Origin: JAWLBY01 sp041687455
GTDB lineage: Bacteria; Pseudomonadota; Gammaproteobacteria; Xanthomonadales; Xanthomonadaceae
Direction: 5' to 3'
NCBI GenBank assembly: GCA_041687455.1
Contig: JAWLBY010000024.1
Coordinates: 1 to 57,653, forward strand
Length of the DNA stretch: 57,653 nucleotides
Part shown: one piece after another, positions 17,551-25,692 of the stretch
How positions within the stretch are numbered: the first letter of the stretch is position 1
How the letters are laid out: the number at the start of each line of letters is the position of its first letter
Notes under the pieces: model-generated
Told to the model about the DNA's origin: nothing
Databases searched by the model: none
What the model saw: only the letters and a program-made list of their open reading frames with translations
Translations under genes and position numbers: made by a program

Positions 17551-17917
17551 CGAGCAATCCATTCCGTCGCCTCCGCGCAGGCGCGGGCCCAGCGAACTCG
17601 TCGGCGAAATCTGCTGCAGCAAACACCGTCGCCCCCGCGCAGGCGGGGGCCCCGCGCCTTCGGCCCTGGATGCAATCGCCGCGCCCTTCTTCTGCAGCGC
17701 AGGAAGGCACGAGCCGCTCGACATCCGCCACGCCGTCATCCCGGCGAAAGCCGGGATCCATTCTGATTCTGCTTTCGGAACAACCCATCGCTCGAAAGTC
17801 AAAATGGATCCCGGCTTTCGCCGGGATGACAAGCCACAGCAACGCGGAACCGGGTCGGCCTGCCGTGACGGCCGTTATCCATCACAGAGCCATCGGCGCG
17901 CCAACTGGAGCTGATCA
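17551..17917. repeat. intergenic repeats between rfbB and rfbA
   Basis: Two GC-rich elements of the CCCCCGCGCAGGCGGGGGCC type lie at about 17565-17590 and 17628-17653. A well-preserved 97-base element lies at 17734-17830: its ends, GTCATCCCGGCGAAAGCCGG and the complement, flank about 45 bases that include CTTTCGGAACAA. Copies of the latter are at 79-168 and 21321-21420. No gene is visible. Placed inside a probable operon, these could reduce read-through from rfbB to rfbA. Confidence 0.75.
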
Positions 17918-18802
17918 ATGATTCGCAAGGGCATCATCCTCGCCGGCGGTTCCGGCACCCGGCTGTACCCGATCACCCAGGCGATCAGCAAGCAACTGCT
18001 GCCGATCTACGACAAGCCGATGATCTACTACCCGCTCAGCACGCTGATGCTGGCCGGGATCCGCGACGTGCTGGTGATCAACACGCCGCACGAGCAACCG
18101 CTGTTCCGCCACCTGCTCGGCGACGGTTCGCAGTGGGGCATGCGGATCGAATACGCGGTGCAACCGAGCCCGGACGGACTCGCACAGGCCTACCTGATCG
18201 GCGCCGACTTCGTTGCCGGGCAGCCGAGTTGCCTGGTGCTCGGCGACAACATCTTCTACGGCCATGGATTCAGCGAGCAGTTGCGACGCGCAGCCTCCCA
18301 AGTCAACGGCGCGACGGTGTTCGGCTACTGGGTTCATGATCCCGAGCGTTATGGCGTGGCCGAGCTCGATGACGGAGACCGCGTGATCGGCCTCGAGGAG
18401 AAGCCACTGCACCCCCGCTCGAACTATGCCGTTACCGGCTTGTACTTCTACGATGGGCGAGCCAGCGAATTTGCAGCGGGTCTGCGGCCTTCGCCTCGCG
18501 GCGAGCTCGAGATCACCGATCTCAACCGCCGCTATCTCGATGACGGCTCATTGCGGCTCGAGAAGCTCGGCCGCGGCCACGCCTGGCTCGATACCGGTAC
18601 TCACGAGTCGTTGCTGCAAGCCTCCAACTTCATCGAGACGATCGAGCAACGGCAGGGGCTCAGGATCTGCTGCCCCGAAGAGATTGCGTACCACAACGGC
18701 TGGATCGATAGCGATGCATTGCGGCGGCTTGCCGCCCCGCTGATGAAGAACGGCTACGGCAAGTACCTGTTGCAGATACTGGAGCAGGGCGCGATAGCAT
18801 GA
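17918..18802 (+). CDS. rfbA: glucose-1-phosphate thymidylyltransferase
   Basis: A 294-residue enzyme that makes dTDP-glucose from glucose-1-phosphate and dTTP, the first step of dTDP-rhamnose synthesis. The nucleotide-binding GGSGTRLYPIT (residues 9-19), KPMIYYPLSTLMLAGI, VLGDNIFYGHG and EEKPLHPRSNYAVTGLYFYD are all RmlA signatures. The length is standard. The stop overlaps the rfbC start by four bases. The spacing from rfbB suggests a separate or weakened transcript. Confidence 0.97.
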   Translation: MIRKGIILAGGSGTRLYPITQAISKQLLPIYDKPMIYYPLSTLMLAGIRDVLVINTPHEQPLFRHLLGDGSQWGMRIEYAVQPSPDGLAQAYLIGADFVAGQPSCLVLGDNIFYGHGFSEQLRRAASQVNGATVFGYWVHDPERYGVAELDDGDRVIGLEEKPLHPRSNYAVTGLYFYDGRASEFAAGLRPSPRGELEITDLNRRYLDDGSLRLEKLGRGHAWLDTGTHESLLQASNFIETIEQRQGLRICCPEEIAYHNGWIDSDALRRLAAPLMKNGYGKYLLQILEQGAIA

Positions 18803-19365
18803 AGCTGCGCGAATCCGAACTTCCCGAGTGCGTAATCGTCGAGCCACAGGTGTTTGGCGATGCGCGGGGCTTCTTTTTCGAACAATGGAATGCCGAGCGT
18901 TACCGCACCCACGGCATTTCGATCGATGCCGTGCAGTCGAACGTGTCGCGCTCGGCGCGTGGCGTCCTGCGGGGTCTTCATTACCAATGGCCCCATCCAC
19001 AAGGAAAGCTCGTCTCGGTGCTCGAAGGCGAGGTGTTCGACGTTGCGGTGGACATTCGGCGCGGATCGCCAACATTCGGCCGATGGGCCGGCGTGCTTCT
19101 TAGTTCCGAGAACAAGCGGCAGTTCTGGATTCCGGAAGGATTCGCCCACGGTTTCGTCGTGCTCTCCGAGACGGCGTTGTTCCATTATCTGTGTACGGCG
19201 CCCTATGTCGCCGTGGCGGACGCCAGTGTCCGGTGGGACGACCCGCAAATCGCTATCGAATGGCCCTGCTCCGTTCCGCTGCTATCAGCCAAGGATGCGC
19301 AAGCCCCACTGCTTTCTGACATTCCTGCAGACCGCTTGCCCGACGCCCGCTGCCTCCAGCCCTGA
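18799..19365 (+). CDS. rfbC: dTDP-4-dehydrorhamnose 3,5-epimerase
   Basis: A 188-residue cupin-fold enzyme for the third step of dTDP-L-rhamnose synthesis. FGDARGFFFEQWNAERY, QSNVSRSARGVLRGLHYQ (containing the catalytic His), KLVSVLEGEVFDVAVDIR and the IPEGFAHGF segment are diagnostic. It overlaps rfbA (ATGA) and is followed after two bases by an ATP-grasp gene. The fourth gene of the pathway, rfbD, is not in the window. Confidence 0.96.
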   Translation: MKLRESELPECVIVEPQVFGDARGFFFEQWNAERYRTHGISIDAVQSNVSRSARGVLRGLHYQWPHPQGKLVSVLEGEVFDVAVDIRRGSPTFGRWAGVLLSSENKRQFWIPEGFAHGFVVLSETALFHYLCTAPYVAVADASVRWDDPQIAIEWPCSVPLLSAKDAQAPLLSDIPADRLPDARCLQP

Positions 19366-19367
19366 TC

Positions 19368-20249
19368 ATGCGCATCGCCATCGCCTCCGCCATCGCCGCC
19401 TGGGGCCTCGACGACGACCTGCCGCCGCTGCTCGATGCCTGCAGTCGTGCCGGCCTGCATGCCGAGGTGCTGGCGTGGGACGATGCGACCGTGTCGTGGC
19501 GGCGCTTCGATGCCGTGCTGCTGCGTTCGACCTGGGACTATTGCGAACGGCTGCCGGCATTTCTCGATTGGTGCATCGACGTCGCCGAGCAGACCCGGCT
19601 GTTCAACCCGCTCGAGATCGTTCGCTGGAACTGTGACAAGCACTACCTCGCGAAGCTCGCCGAGGCCGGCGTGCCGACCGTGCCGAGCGAATTCCTCGAA
19701 CCGGGCGACGATCCGGCCGGCTTCGCCGAACATGGCGAATTCGTCGTAAAGCCGGCGGTCGGCGCCGGATCGCGCGATGCGCAGCGTTACCTGCACGACG
19801 AACGCGGGCGCGCGATCGAACACACGCGCCGACTGCTCGATGCCGGCCGCAGCGTGCTCGTGCAACCGTACCTGGCCGGTGTCGACGAACGTGGCGAAAC
19901 CGCGGTGATCTTCATCGACGGCCACGACTCGCATGCGATCCGCAAGGGCCCACTGCTGGCCCGCGGCGGCGCCGCCACCAACCACCTGTTCGCGCCGGAG
20001 GCGATCCGTCCCCGCGTCGCCTCCGAGATCGAACTCGAAACCGCCCGCCGGGTCGTCGAAGCACTGCCGTTCGCGCGACCGCTGTATGCCCGCGTCGATC
20101 TGTTGCCGTCAGCCGACGGACCGCGGCTGCTCGAACTCGAGCTGATCGAACCGTCACTGTTCTTCCACGCCGGCAAGGATGCCGCCGATCGGCTGGTGGC
20201 GGCGCTGGTCGCGCGGATCAAGACCACCGGCGCTCCCGGCGGGCATTAG
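19368..20249 (+). CDS. ATP-grasp domain protein
   Basis: A 293-residue soluble protein with an ATP-grasp fold. Residues about 1-95 form an N-terminal Rossmann-like domain (LRSTWDYCERLPAFLDW). The ATP-grasp part follows, with EFVVKPAVGAGSRDAQRY (phosphate and adenine binding), VQPYLAGVDERGETAVIFIDG and the metal-binding end YARVDLL with LLELELIEPSLFF. This resembles the family containing the cycloserine synthetase DcsG, which forms amide-type bonds on a carboxylate with ATP. The substrate is unknown. It starts two bases after rfbC, where rfbD often lies, so it is probably co-transcribed with the rhamnose genes. It could also be an unrelated passenger. Confidence 0.8.
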   Translation: MRIAIASAIAAWGLDDDLPPLLDACSRAGLHAEVLAWDDATVSWRRFDAVLLRSTWDYCERLPAFLDWCIDVAEQTRLFNPLEIVRWNCDKHYLAKLAEAGVPTVPSEFLEPGDDPAGFAEHGEFVVKPAVGAGSRDAQRYLHDERGRAIEHTRRLLDAGRSVLVQPYLAGVDERGETAVIFIDGHDSHAIRKGPLLARGGAATNHLFAPEAIRPRVASEIELETARRVVEALPFARPLYARVDLLPSADGPRLLELELIEPSLFFHAGKDAADRLVAALVARIKTTGAPGGH

Positions 20250-20340
20250 AATACGTCCCCCCGCTTCACTGGCAGCCCCTTCAGTGTCCGCACTTGCCCC
20301 CGCTTCGCTCGTCCGCAACACGCCTGGCGAACAGCAGCGC

Positions 20341-21234
20341 ATGAGTCACCTCGATCGCCTCGAAGCCGAAAGCATCCACATCCTGCGCGAGGTCGCGGCC
20401 GAGTTCCGCGCGCCGGTGATGCTGTACTCGATCGGCAAGGACAGCTCGGTGCTGCTGCACCTGCTGCGCAAGGCGTTCCATCCGGCACCGCCGCCGATTC
20501 CGCTGCTGCATGTCGACACCACCTGGAAGTTTCGCGACATGTACGCGCTGCGCGACCGCGCCCCGGGCCTGTACGGCGTCGAGCTTGCGGTCCACGTCAA
20601 CCCGGACGGGCTGCGCGACGGAATCGGACCGTTCACGCACGGCGCCACGGTCCACACCGACATCATGAAGACCCAGGGGCTGCGGCAGGCCCTCGAGGCC
20701 GGCGGCCATGACGCCGCGATCGGCGGCGCCCGGCGCGACGAAGAGAAATCACGGGCCAAGGAACGGATCTTCTCGTTCCGCAACGCGCAGCACCGGTGGG
20801 ATCCGAAGAACCAGCGCCCGGAGCTGTGGAACGTCTACAACACCCGGATCCATCGCGGCGAGAGTGTTCGGGTTTTCCCGCTGTCGAACTGGACCGAACT
20901 CGACGTCTGGCTGTACATCTTCCGCGAGAACATTCCGGTCGTGCCGCTGTACTTCGCCGCCGAAAGGCCGGTCGTCGAGCGCGACGGCGCGCTGATCATG
21001 GTCGACGACGACCGGATGCCGCTGACGCCGGGCGAGACACCGATGCTGCGGCAGGTCCGCTTCCGCACGCTCGGCTGCTACCCGCTGACCGGCGCGATCG
21101 AGTCGGATGCCGACACGCTCGAGAAGGTCATCGCCGAAATGCTGGTGGCGCGCTCGTCGGAGCGCCAGGGCCGGGTGATCGACCACGACCCGGGCGCGTC
21201 GATGGAAAAGAAAAAGCAGGAAGGCTATTTCTAG
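20341..21234 (+). CDS. cysD: sulfate adenylyltransferase subunit 2
   Basis: A 297-residue subunit that adenylates sulfate to APS, driven by GTP hydrolysis in its partner CysN. The PP-loop is YSIGKDSSVLLHLL. HVDTTWKFRDMY, GGARRDEEKSRAKERIFSFR, HRWDPKNQRPELW and the C-terminal SMEKKKQEGYF match E. coli CysD along nearly the whole length. I chose ATG 20341, which gives MSHLDRLEAESIHIL; an in-frame GTG at 20284 would add 19 residues not seen in E. coli. The fused cysNC follows after a 243-base spacer containing repeats. Confidence 0.97.
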   Translation: MSHLDRLEAESIHILREVAAEFRAPVMLYSIGKDSSVLLHLLRKAFHPAPPPIPLLHVDTTWKFRDMYALRDRAPGLYGVELAVHVNPDGLRDGIGPFTHGATVHTDIMKTQGLRQALEAGGHDAAIGGARRDEEKSRAKERIFSFRNAQHRWDPKNQRPELWNVYNTRIHRGESVRVFPLSNWTELDVWLYIFRENIPVVPLYFAAERPVVERDGALIMVDDDRMPLTPGETPMLRQVRFRTLGCYPLTGAIESDADTLEKVIAEMLVARSSERQGRVIDHDPGASMEKKKQEGYF

Positions 21235-21420
21235 GATTCGGGATTCGGGATTCGGTTCCGGTTTCGGCGCGGCGGCGGCGCCTGTTGCCGCCGGTCGACC
21301 CGATTGTGCAATGCCGTTGTTCGTCATCCCGGCGAAAGCCGGGATCCATGTTGCTTTTCGAGCCGTTGATTGTTCCGAAGGCAGAATCAGGATGGATCCC
21401 GGCTTTCGCCGGGATGACGT
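21235..21420. repeat. repeats between cysD and cysNC
   Basis: A run of GATTCGGG units directly follows the cysD stop (21235-21257). A copy of the dispersed element with TCATCCCGGCGAAAGCCGG ends lies at 21321-21420. No gene is visible. Confidence 0.78.
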
Positions 21421-21477
21421 GTCGCGAGATTCGGCCTGGACAGACAGCGGTCGCCCCTCCCGCAACCCGCCCACCGC

Positions 21478-23403
21478 ATGAACGCGGGTCGAGACCCGCA
21501 CTACGGACACACGCTCGTGACGACTACCACCCCCGACACCGACATCGCCGCCTACCTCAGGCAGCACGAAACCAAGTCGCTGCTGCGCTTCATCACCTGC
21601 GGCAGTGTCGACGATGGCAAGAGCACGCTGATCGGCCGGCTGCTGTTCGGCTCGAAAGCCCTGTTCGACGACCAGCTCGCCGCGCTGGAGTCGGACAGCC
21701 GGCGTCACGGCACCCAAGGCGGCGAGCTCGACTTCGCACTGCTGGTCGACGGACTGGCGGCCGAGCGCGAGCAAGGCATCACGATCGACGTCGCCTACCG
21801 GTTCTTCCACAGCGAGCGGCGCAAGTTCATCGTGGCGGACTGCCCGGGCCACGAACAGTACACGCGCAACATGGCGACCGGCGCGTCGACCGCCGACCTT
21901 GCCATCGTGCTGGTCGACGCGCGCAAGGGTCTGCTGACACAGACCCGCCGGCACAGCTACATCTGCTCGCTGCTGGGCATACGGCACGTACTGCTCGCGG
22001 TCAACAAACTCGATCTGGTCGACTATTCGCAGCAGGTGTTCGAGCAGATCGCGGCCGATTACCGGACGCTGGCCGGCAGCCTCGGCATCGAACACGTGCA
22101 TGCCGTGCCGCTGTCTGCACTGAATGGCGACAACGTCATTACCCGGTCGCACCGGACTCCGTGGTACCACGGGCCAAGCGTGCTCGAGCATCTCGAAACG
22201 GTCGACGTCAGCGGCGTGCAGCGCCGCCGCACGTTCCGGCTGCCGGTGCAGTGGGTCAACCGTCCGCACCAGGATTTTCGCGGCTTCGCCGGCACCGTCG
22301 CCAGTGGCACGATCAGCCCGGGCGAGACCGTCGTTGCACTGCCGTCCGGGCGGCGCTCGACGGTGACCCGCGTGATCGGCCCCGACGGTGACTGCTCGAA
22401 CGCGACCAGTGGCCAGGCCGTCACGCTGACCCTGGCCGACGAGCTCGACATCAGTCGCGGCGACGTGATCGCACTGGCTTCCGACCCGCCGCAGGTCACC
22501 GACCAGTTCGCCGCCCATCTGATCTGGATGAGCCCGCAGTCGATGCTGCCCGGGCGACCGTACCTGTTGCGACTCGGCAGCAAGACCGTTGGAGCCCGGA
22601 TCCTCGAAATCAAACACAAGATCGACGTCAATACCCAGGACCAGCTCGCCGCCAAGCGGCTCGAGCTGAACGAAGTCGCGTACTGCAACCTGAGCCTCGA
22701 CCAGCCGATCGCGTTCGAGCGCTACGCCGACAATCGCGCGCTCGGCGGCTTCATCCTGATCGACCGCGCGAGCAACGATACGGTCGCCGCCGGCACGATC
22801 GACTTCGCGCTGCGGCGTGCCAGCAACGTGCACTGGCAGCATGTCGACATCGATCGCACCGCCCGCGCCGCGCTGAAAGGCCAGCACCCGCGCTGCGTCT
22901 GGTTCACCGGCCTGTCGGGGTCGGGCAAGTCGACGATCGCGAACCTGGTCGAGCGGCAACTGCACGCGCAGGGCTACCACACCTATCTGCTCGATGGCGA
23001 CAACGTCCGCCACGGCCTGAACCGCGACCTCGGCTTCAGCGACGAGGATCGGGTCGAGAACATCCGCCGCGTCGCCGAGGTGGCGAAGCTGATGGTCGAC
23101 GCCGGCCTGATCGTGCTGGTCAGCTTCATCTCGCCGTTCCGCGCCGAGCGGCGGATGGCACGCGACCTGTTCGGCGACGGCGATTTCGTCGAAGTGTTCG
23201 TCGACACCCCGCTGGCCGAGTGCGAGCGCCGCGACGTCAAGGGTCTGTACGCGAAGGCCCGAGCCGGCCAGATCCCGAATTTCACCGGCATCAACGCGCC
23301 GTACGAGGCGCCGGAAGCCCCCGAGCTGCGTGTCGACACGACGCGGATGAACGTCGAGCAGTCGGCCGAAGCGGTGCTGGCGCGGCTGCGCGAGGCGCAG
23401 TAA
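21478..23403 (+). CDS. cysNC: bifunctional sulfate adenylyltransferase subunit 1 / adenylylsulfate kinase
   Basis: A 641-residue fusion. The CysN part (about residues 1-435) is a GTPase related to elongation factors: P-loop CGSVDDGKST (41-50), DCPGHEQYTRNM and NKLDLVD. It activates the CysD subunit. The CysC part (about 455-641) is APS kinase, with P-loop GLSGSGKST (about 478-486), DGDNVRHGLNRDLGFS and the C-terminal KGLYAKARAGQIPNFTGINAPYE. Together they turn sulfate into PAPS. The start is ATG 21478; a GTG at 21517 would match E. coli CysN length better. The last 168 bases are the template for four repeated copies downstream. Confidence 0.95.
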   Translation: MNAGRDPHYGHTLVTTTTPDTDIAAYLRQHETKSLLRFITCGSVDDGKSTLIGRLLFGSKALFDDQLAALESDSRRHGTQGGELDFALLVDGLAAEREQGITIDVAYRFFHSERRKFIVADCPGHEQYTRNMATGASTADLAIVLVDARKGLLTQTRRHSYICSLLGIRHVLLAVNKLDLVDYSQQVFEQIAADYRTLAGSLGIEHVHAVPLSALNGDNVITRSHRTPWYHGPSVLEHLETVDVSGVQRRRTFRLPVQWVNRPHQDFRGFAGTVASGTISPGETVVALPSGRRSTVTRVIGPDGDCSNATSGQAVTLTLADELDISRGDVIALASDPPQVTDQFAAHLIWMSPQSMLPGRPYLLRLGSKTVGARILEIKHKIDVNTQDQLAAKRLELNEVAYCNLSLDQPIAFERYADNRALGGFILIDRASNDTVAAGTIDFALRRASNVHWQHVDIDRTARAALKGQHPRCVWFTGLSGSGKSTIANLVERQLHAQGYHTYLLDGDNVRHGLNRDLGFSDEDRVENIRRVAEVAKLMVDAGLIVLVSFISPFRAERRMARDLFGDGDFVEVFVDTPLAECERRDVKGLYAKARAGQIPNFTGINAPYEAPEAPELRVDTTRMNVEQSAEAVLARLREAQ

Positions 23404-23580
23404 CGAAGCATGCAAGCCCCTCTCCCGTCGGGAGAGGAGTTGGGGAGAGGGTCCGGGGACCCTCGTGGCGTCCGCCGGCCTCAATGCGACAAGTCGCGCA
23501 ACGAACCGCCCTTCCGGCAAGTCTGACTCGATCGCTCCGCCCGAACCCTCACCCCAACCCCTCTCCCACAGGGAGAGGGG

Positions 23581-23748
23581 CTCAAGGGCCTGTGCGCCAA
23601 GGCCCGTGCCGGCGAGATCCCGAACTTCACCGGCATCAACGCGCCGTACGAGGCGCCGGAAGCCCCGGAGCTGCGACTCGACACGACGCGGATGAACGTC
23701 GAGCAGTCGGCCGAAGCGGTGCTGGCGCGGCTGCGCGAGGCGCAGTAA
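23581..23748 (+). pseudogene. cysNC 3'-end copy 1
   Basis: In-frame copy of the CysC C-terminus: LKGLCAKARAGEIPNFTG, then the conserved middle, then DTTRMNVEQSAEAVLARLRE and a TAA stop. It differs from the intact gene by Tyr to Cys, Gln to Glu and a Val to Leu change before the DTTRM motif. It lacks the kinase P-loop, so it cannot be an enzyme. Confidence 0.85.
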
Positions 23749-23925
23749 CGAAGCATGCAAGCCCCTCTCCCGTCGGGAGAGGAGTTGGGGAGAGGGTCCG
23801 GGGACCCTCGTGGCGTCCGCCGGCCTCAATGCGACAAGTCGCGCAACGAACCGCCCTTCCGGCAAGTCTGACTCGATCGCTCCGCCCGAACCCTCACCCC
23901 AACCCCTCTCCCACAGGGAGAGGGG

Positions 23926-24093
23926 CTCAAGGGCCTGTGCGCCAAGGCCCGTGCCGGCGAGATCCCGAACTTCACCGGCATCAACGCGCCGTACGAGGCA
24001 CCGGAAGCTCCCGAGCTGCGATTCGACACGACGCGGATGAACGTCGAGCAGTCGGCCGAAGCGGTGCTGGCGCGGCTGCGCGAGGCGCAGTAA
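23926..24093 (+). pseudogene. cysNC 3'-end copy 2
   Basis: The second copy of the same CysC C-terminal segment, again open to a TAA stop. It has Phe before DTTRM and third-position changes (gaggcaccggaagctccc) relative to copy 1. It follows a long spacer. Confidence 0.85.
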
Positions 24094-24129
24094 CGAAGCG
24101 TGCAAGCCCCTCTCCCGTCGGGAGAGGGG

Positions 24130-24297
24130 CTCAAGGGCCTGTGCGCCAAGGCCCGTGCCGGCGAGATCCCGAACTTCACCGGCATCAACGCGCCGTACGA
24201 GGCGCCGGAAGCCCCCGAGCTGCGTGTCGACACGACGCGGATGAACGTCGAGCAGTCGGCCGAAGCGGTGCTGGCGCGGCTGCGCGAGGCGCAGTAG
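24130..24297 (+). pseudogene. cysNC 3'-end copy 3
   Basis: The third copy, with Val before DTTRM as in the intact gene and a TAG stop instead of TAA. The short spacer joins it in frame to a GTG at 24100, giving a possible 65-codon open frame that starts QAPLPSGEGLKGL after the initiator. Confidence 0.85.
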
Positions 24298-24333
24298 CGA
24301 AGCATGCAAGCCCCTCTCCCGTCGGGAGAGGGG

Positions 24334-24501
24334 CTCAAGGGCCTGCACGCGAAGGCCCGTGCCGGCGAGATCCCGAACTTCACCGGCATCAACGCGCCGT
24401 ACGAAGCCCCGGAAGCCCCGGAGCTGCGATTCGACACGACGCGGATGAACGTCGAGCAGTCGGCCGAAGCGGTGCTGGCGCGGCTGCGCGAGGCGCAGTA
24501 A
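24334..24501 (+). pseudogene. cysNC 3'-end copy 4
   Basis: The fourth copy, with GLHAKARAGE and Phe before DTTRM. The short spacer joins it in frame to an ATG at 24304, giving a 65-codon open frame. Its GCGAAGGCC at the start matches the intact gene better than copies 1-3 do. Confidence 0.85.
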
Positions 24502-24722
24502 CGAAGCATGCAAGCCCCTCTCCCGTCGGGAGAGGAGTTGGGGAGAGGGTCCGGGGACCCTCGTGGCGTCCGCCGGCCTCAATGCGACAAGTCGCGCAAC
24601 GAACCGCCCTTCCGGCAAGTCTGACTCGATCGCTCCGCCCGAACCCTCACCCCAACCCCTCTCCCACAGGGAGAGGGGCTCAAGTGCATGGCGTTGCGTT
24701 CAGGCTCAGCGACCGGACCGGC

Positions 24723-24728
24723 TATCAT
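24723..24728 (+). promoter_or_regulatory. candidate -10 box of etfB
   Basis: TATCAT lies 72 bases before the etfB start, directly after the repeat array. A possible TTCAGG lies 18 bases upstream. The match is weak. Confidence 0.33.
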
Positions 24729-24799
24729 AGGCGGCTTGCCGGCCGTCGCCGGCCCCGATTCGGCCTTTGGCACTTACGAACCGCGAGGAACCCAGTCCG

Positions 24800-25546
24800 A
24801 TGAAGATCCTGGTCGGCTACAAGCGCGTGGTGGACTACAACGTCCGCATCCAGGTCCGTCCCGATGGCAGTGGCGTCGTCACCGATGGCGTCAAGCTATC
24901 GGCCAATCCGTTCGACGAGATCGCGCTTGAAGAGGCGCTGCGGCTGCGGGAGAAAGGCATTGCGACCGAAGTGGTGGTCGCGACGATCGCGCCGGCGGAT
25001 GCCCAGGCGCACCTGCGCAATGGCCTCGCGATGGGCGCGAACCGCGCGATCCACGTCGTCACCGACCAGCCGATCCAGCCGCTGACCGCCGCCCGCACGC
25101 TGCTCAAGCTGATCGAGCGCGAGCAGCCGGACATCGTGATCCTCGGCAAGCAGGCGATCGACGATGATGCCAACCAGACCGCACAGATGCTGGCGACGCT
25201 GTGGGGCCGCCCGCAGGCGACGTTTGCCAGCAAGGTCGACGTCGCCGACGGCCGCGCGACCGTGACCCGTGAGGTCGACGCCGGCCTCGAGACGCTCGAC
25301 ATCGAGCTGCCGGCCGTGATCAGCACCGACCTGCGCCTGAACGAGCCGCGCTTCATCAAGCTGCCGGACATCATGAAGGCGAAGTCGAAGCCGCTCGAAA
25401 CGCTGCCGCTGGCCGACCTCGGCGTCGACAACGGCGACACGCTGAAGACCACCCGCTACGCCCCGCCAGCGAAGCGCTCGCGCGGTGTGATGGTCAAGGA
25501 CGTCGCCGAGCTGGTCGACGCGCTGAAGGCCAAGGGCCTGCTGTAA
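24800..25546 (+). CDS. etfB: electron transfer flavoprotein beta subunit
   Basis: A 248-residue subunit that binds AMP in the ETF heterodimer, which collects electrons from acyl-CoA dehydrogenases and passes them to ETF-QO. MKILVGYKRVVDYNVRIQV at the start, the middle LGKQAIDDDANQTAQMLA and the end RSRGVMVKDVAELVDALK are typical. I chose ATG 24800, eleven codons into the open frame, because it gives the conserved N-terminus. It forms an operon with etfA across 146 bases that hold an inverted repeat. In Xanthomonas etfBA marks the left edge of the LPS locus. Confidence 0.96.
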   Translation: MKILVGYKRVVDYNVRIQVRPDGSGVVTDGVKLSANPFDEIALEEALRLREKGIATEVVVATIAPADAQAHLRNGLAMGANRAIHVVTDQPIQPLTAARTLLKLIEREQPDIVILGKQAIDDDANQTAQMLATLWGRPQATFASKVDVADGRATVTREVDAGLETLDIELPAVISTDLRLNEPRFIKLPDIMKAKSKPLETLPLADLGVDNGDTLKTTRYAPPAKRSRGVMVKDVAELVDALKAKGLL

Positions 25547-25551
25547 GCCGA

Positions 25552-25632
25552 CTCCTGTAGGAGGGGCTTCAGCCCCGACCGGTCTGTCGCACCGTGCCGG
25601 AACACGGTCGGGGCTGAAGCCCCTCCTACAGG
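25552..25632. repeat. GTAGGAGGGGCTTCAGCCCC inverted repeat between etfB and etfA
   Basis: Two 27-base arms in opposite orientation (CTGTAGGAGGGGCTTCAGCC and its complement) flank about 28 bases. This is the same element that is amplified in tandem at 46494-47751. Its position inside an operon suggests that the hairpin does not stop transcription completely. Confidence 0.85.
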
Positions 25633-25692
25633 GAAAGCGCTCTCCGAATTGCTTGCGCGGCGTTGCGACGCCCCGCTCCAAAGGAACCCGAC

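Larger units (their letters stand above)
23404..24684 (+). repeat. tandem array of cysNC 3'-end copies with palindromic spacers
   Basis: Four further copies of the last 168 bases of cysNC follow the intact gene. Each is preceded by a spacer that starts CGAAGCATGCAAGCCCCTCT and contains the palindrome CCCCTCTCCC-GTC-GGGAGAGG. The unit starts are 23236 (inside the gene), 23581, 23926, 24130 and 24334. The period is 345 bases for long spacers (177 bases) and 204 for short ones (36 bases), so short spacers lack 141 internal bases. A last long spacer (24502-24678) ends in CTCAAG at 24679-24684. TCAAG is shared by the point inside the gene where the unit begins and by the end of the array. Confidence 0.92.

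Noticed and set aside
20749..24618. A minus-strand open frame of 1289 codons across cysD, cysNC and the cassette array
   Set aside because: It is antisense to clear genes, has no family features, and its repeated blocks are only the reverse reading of the cassette repeats. Long antisense frames are expected at this GC content.
23404..24684. Integron-like cassette array
   Set aside because: No integrase and no attC-type sites; all cassettes are copies of one neighbouring gene end, so tandem duplication explains it better.
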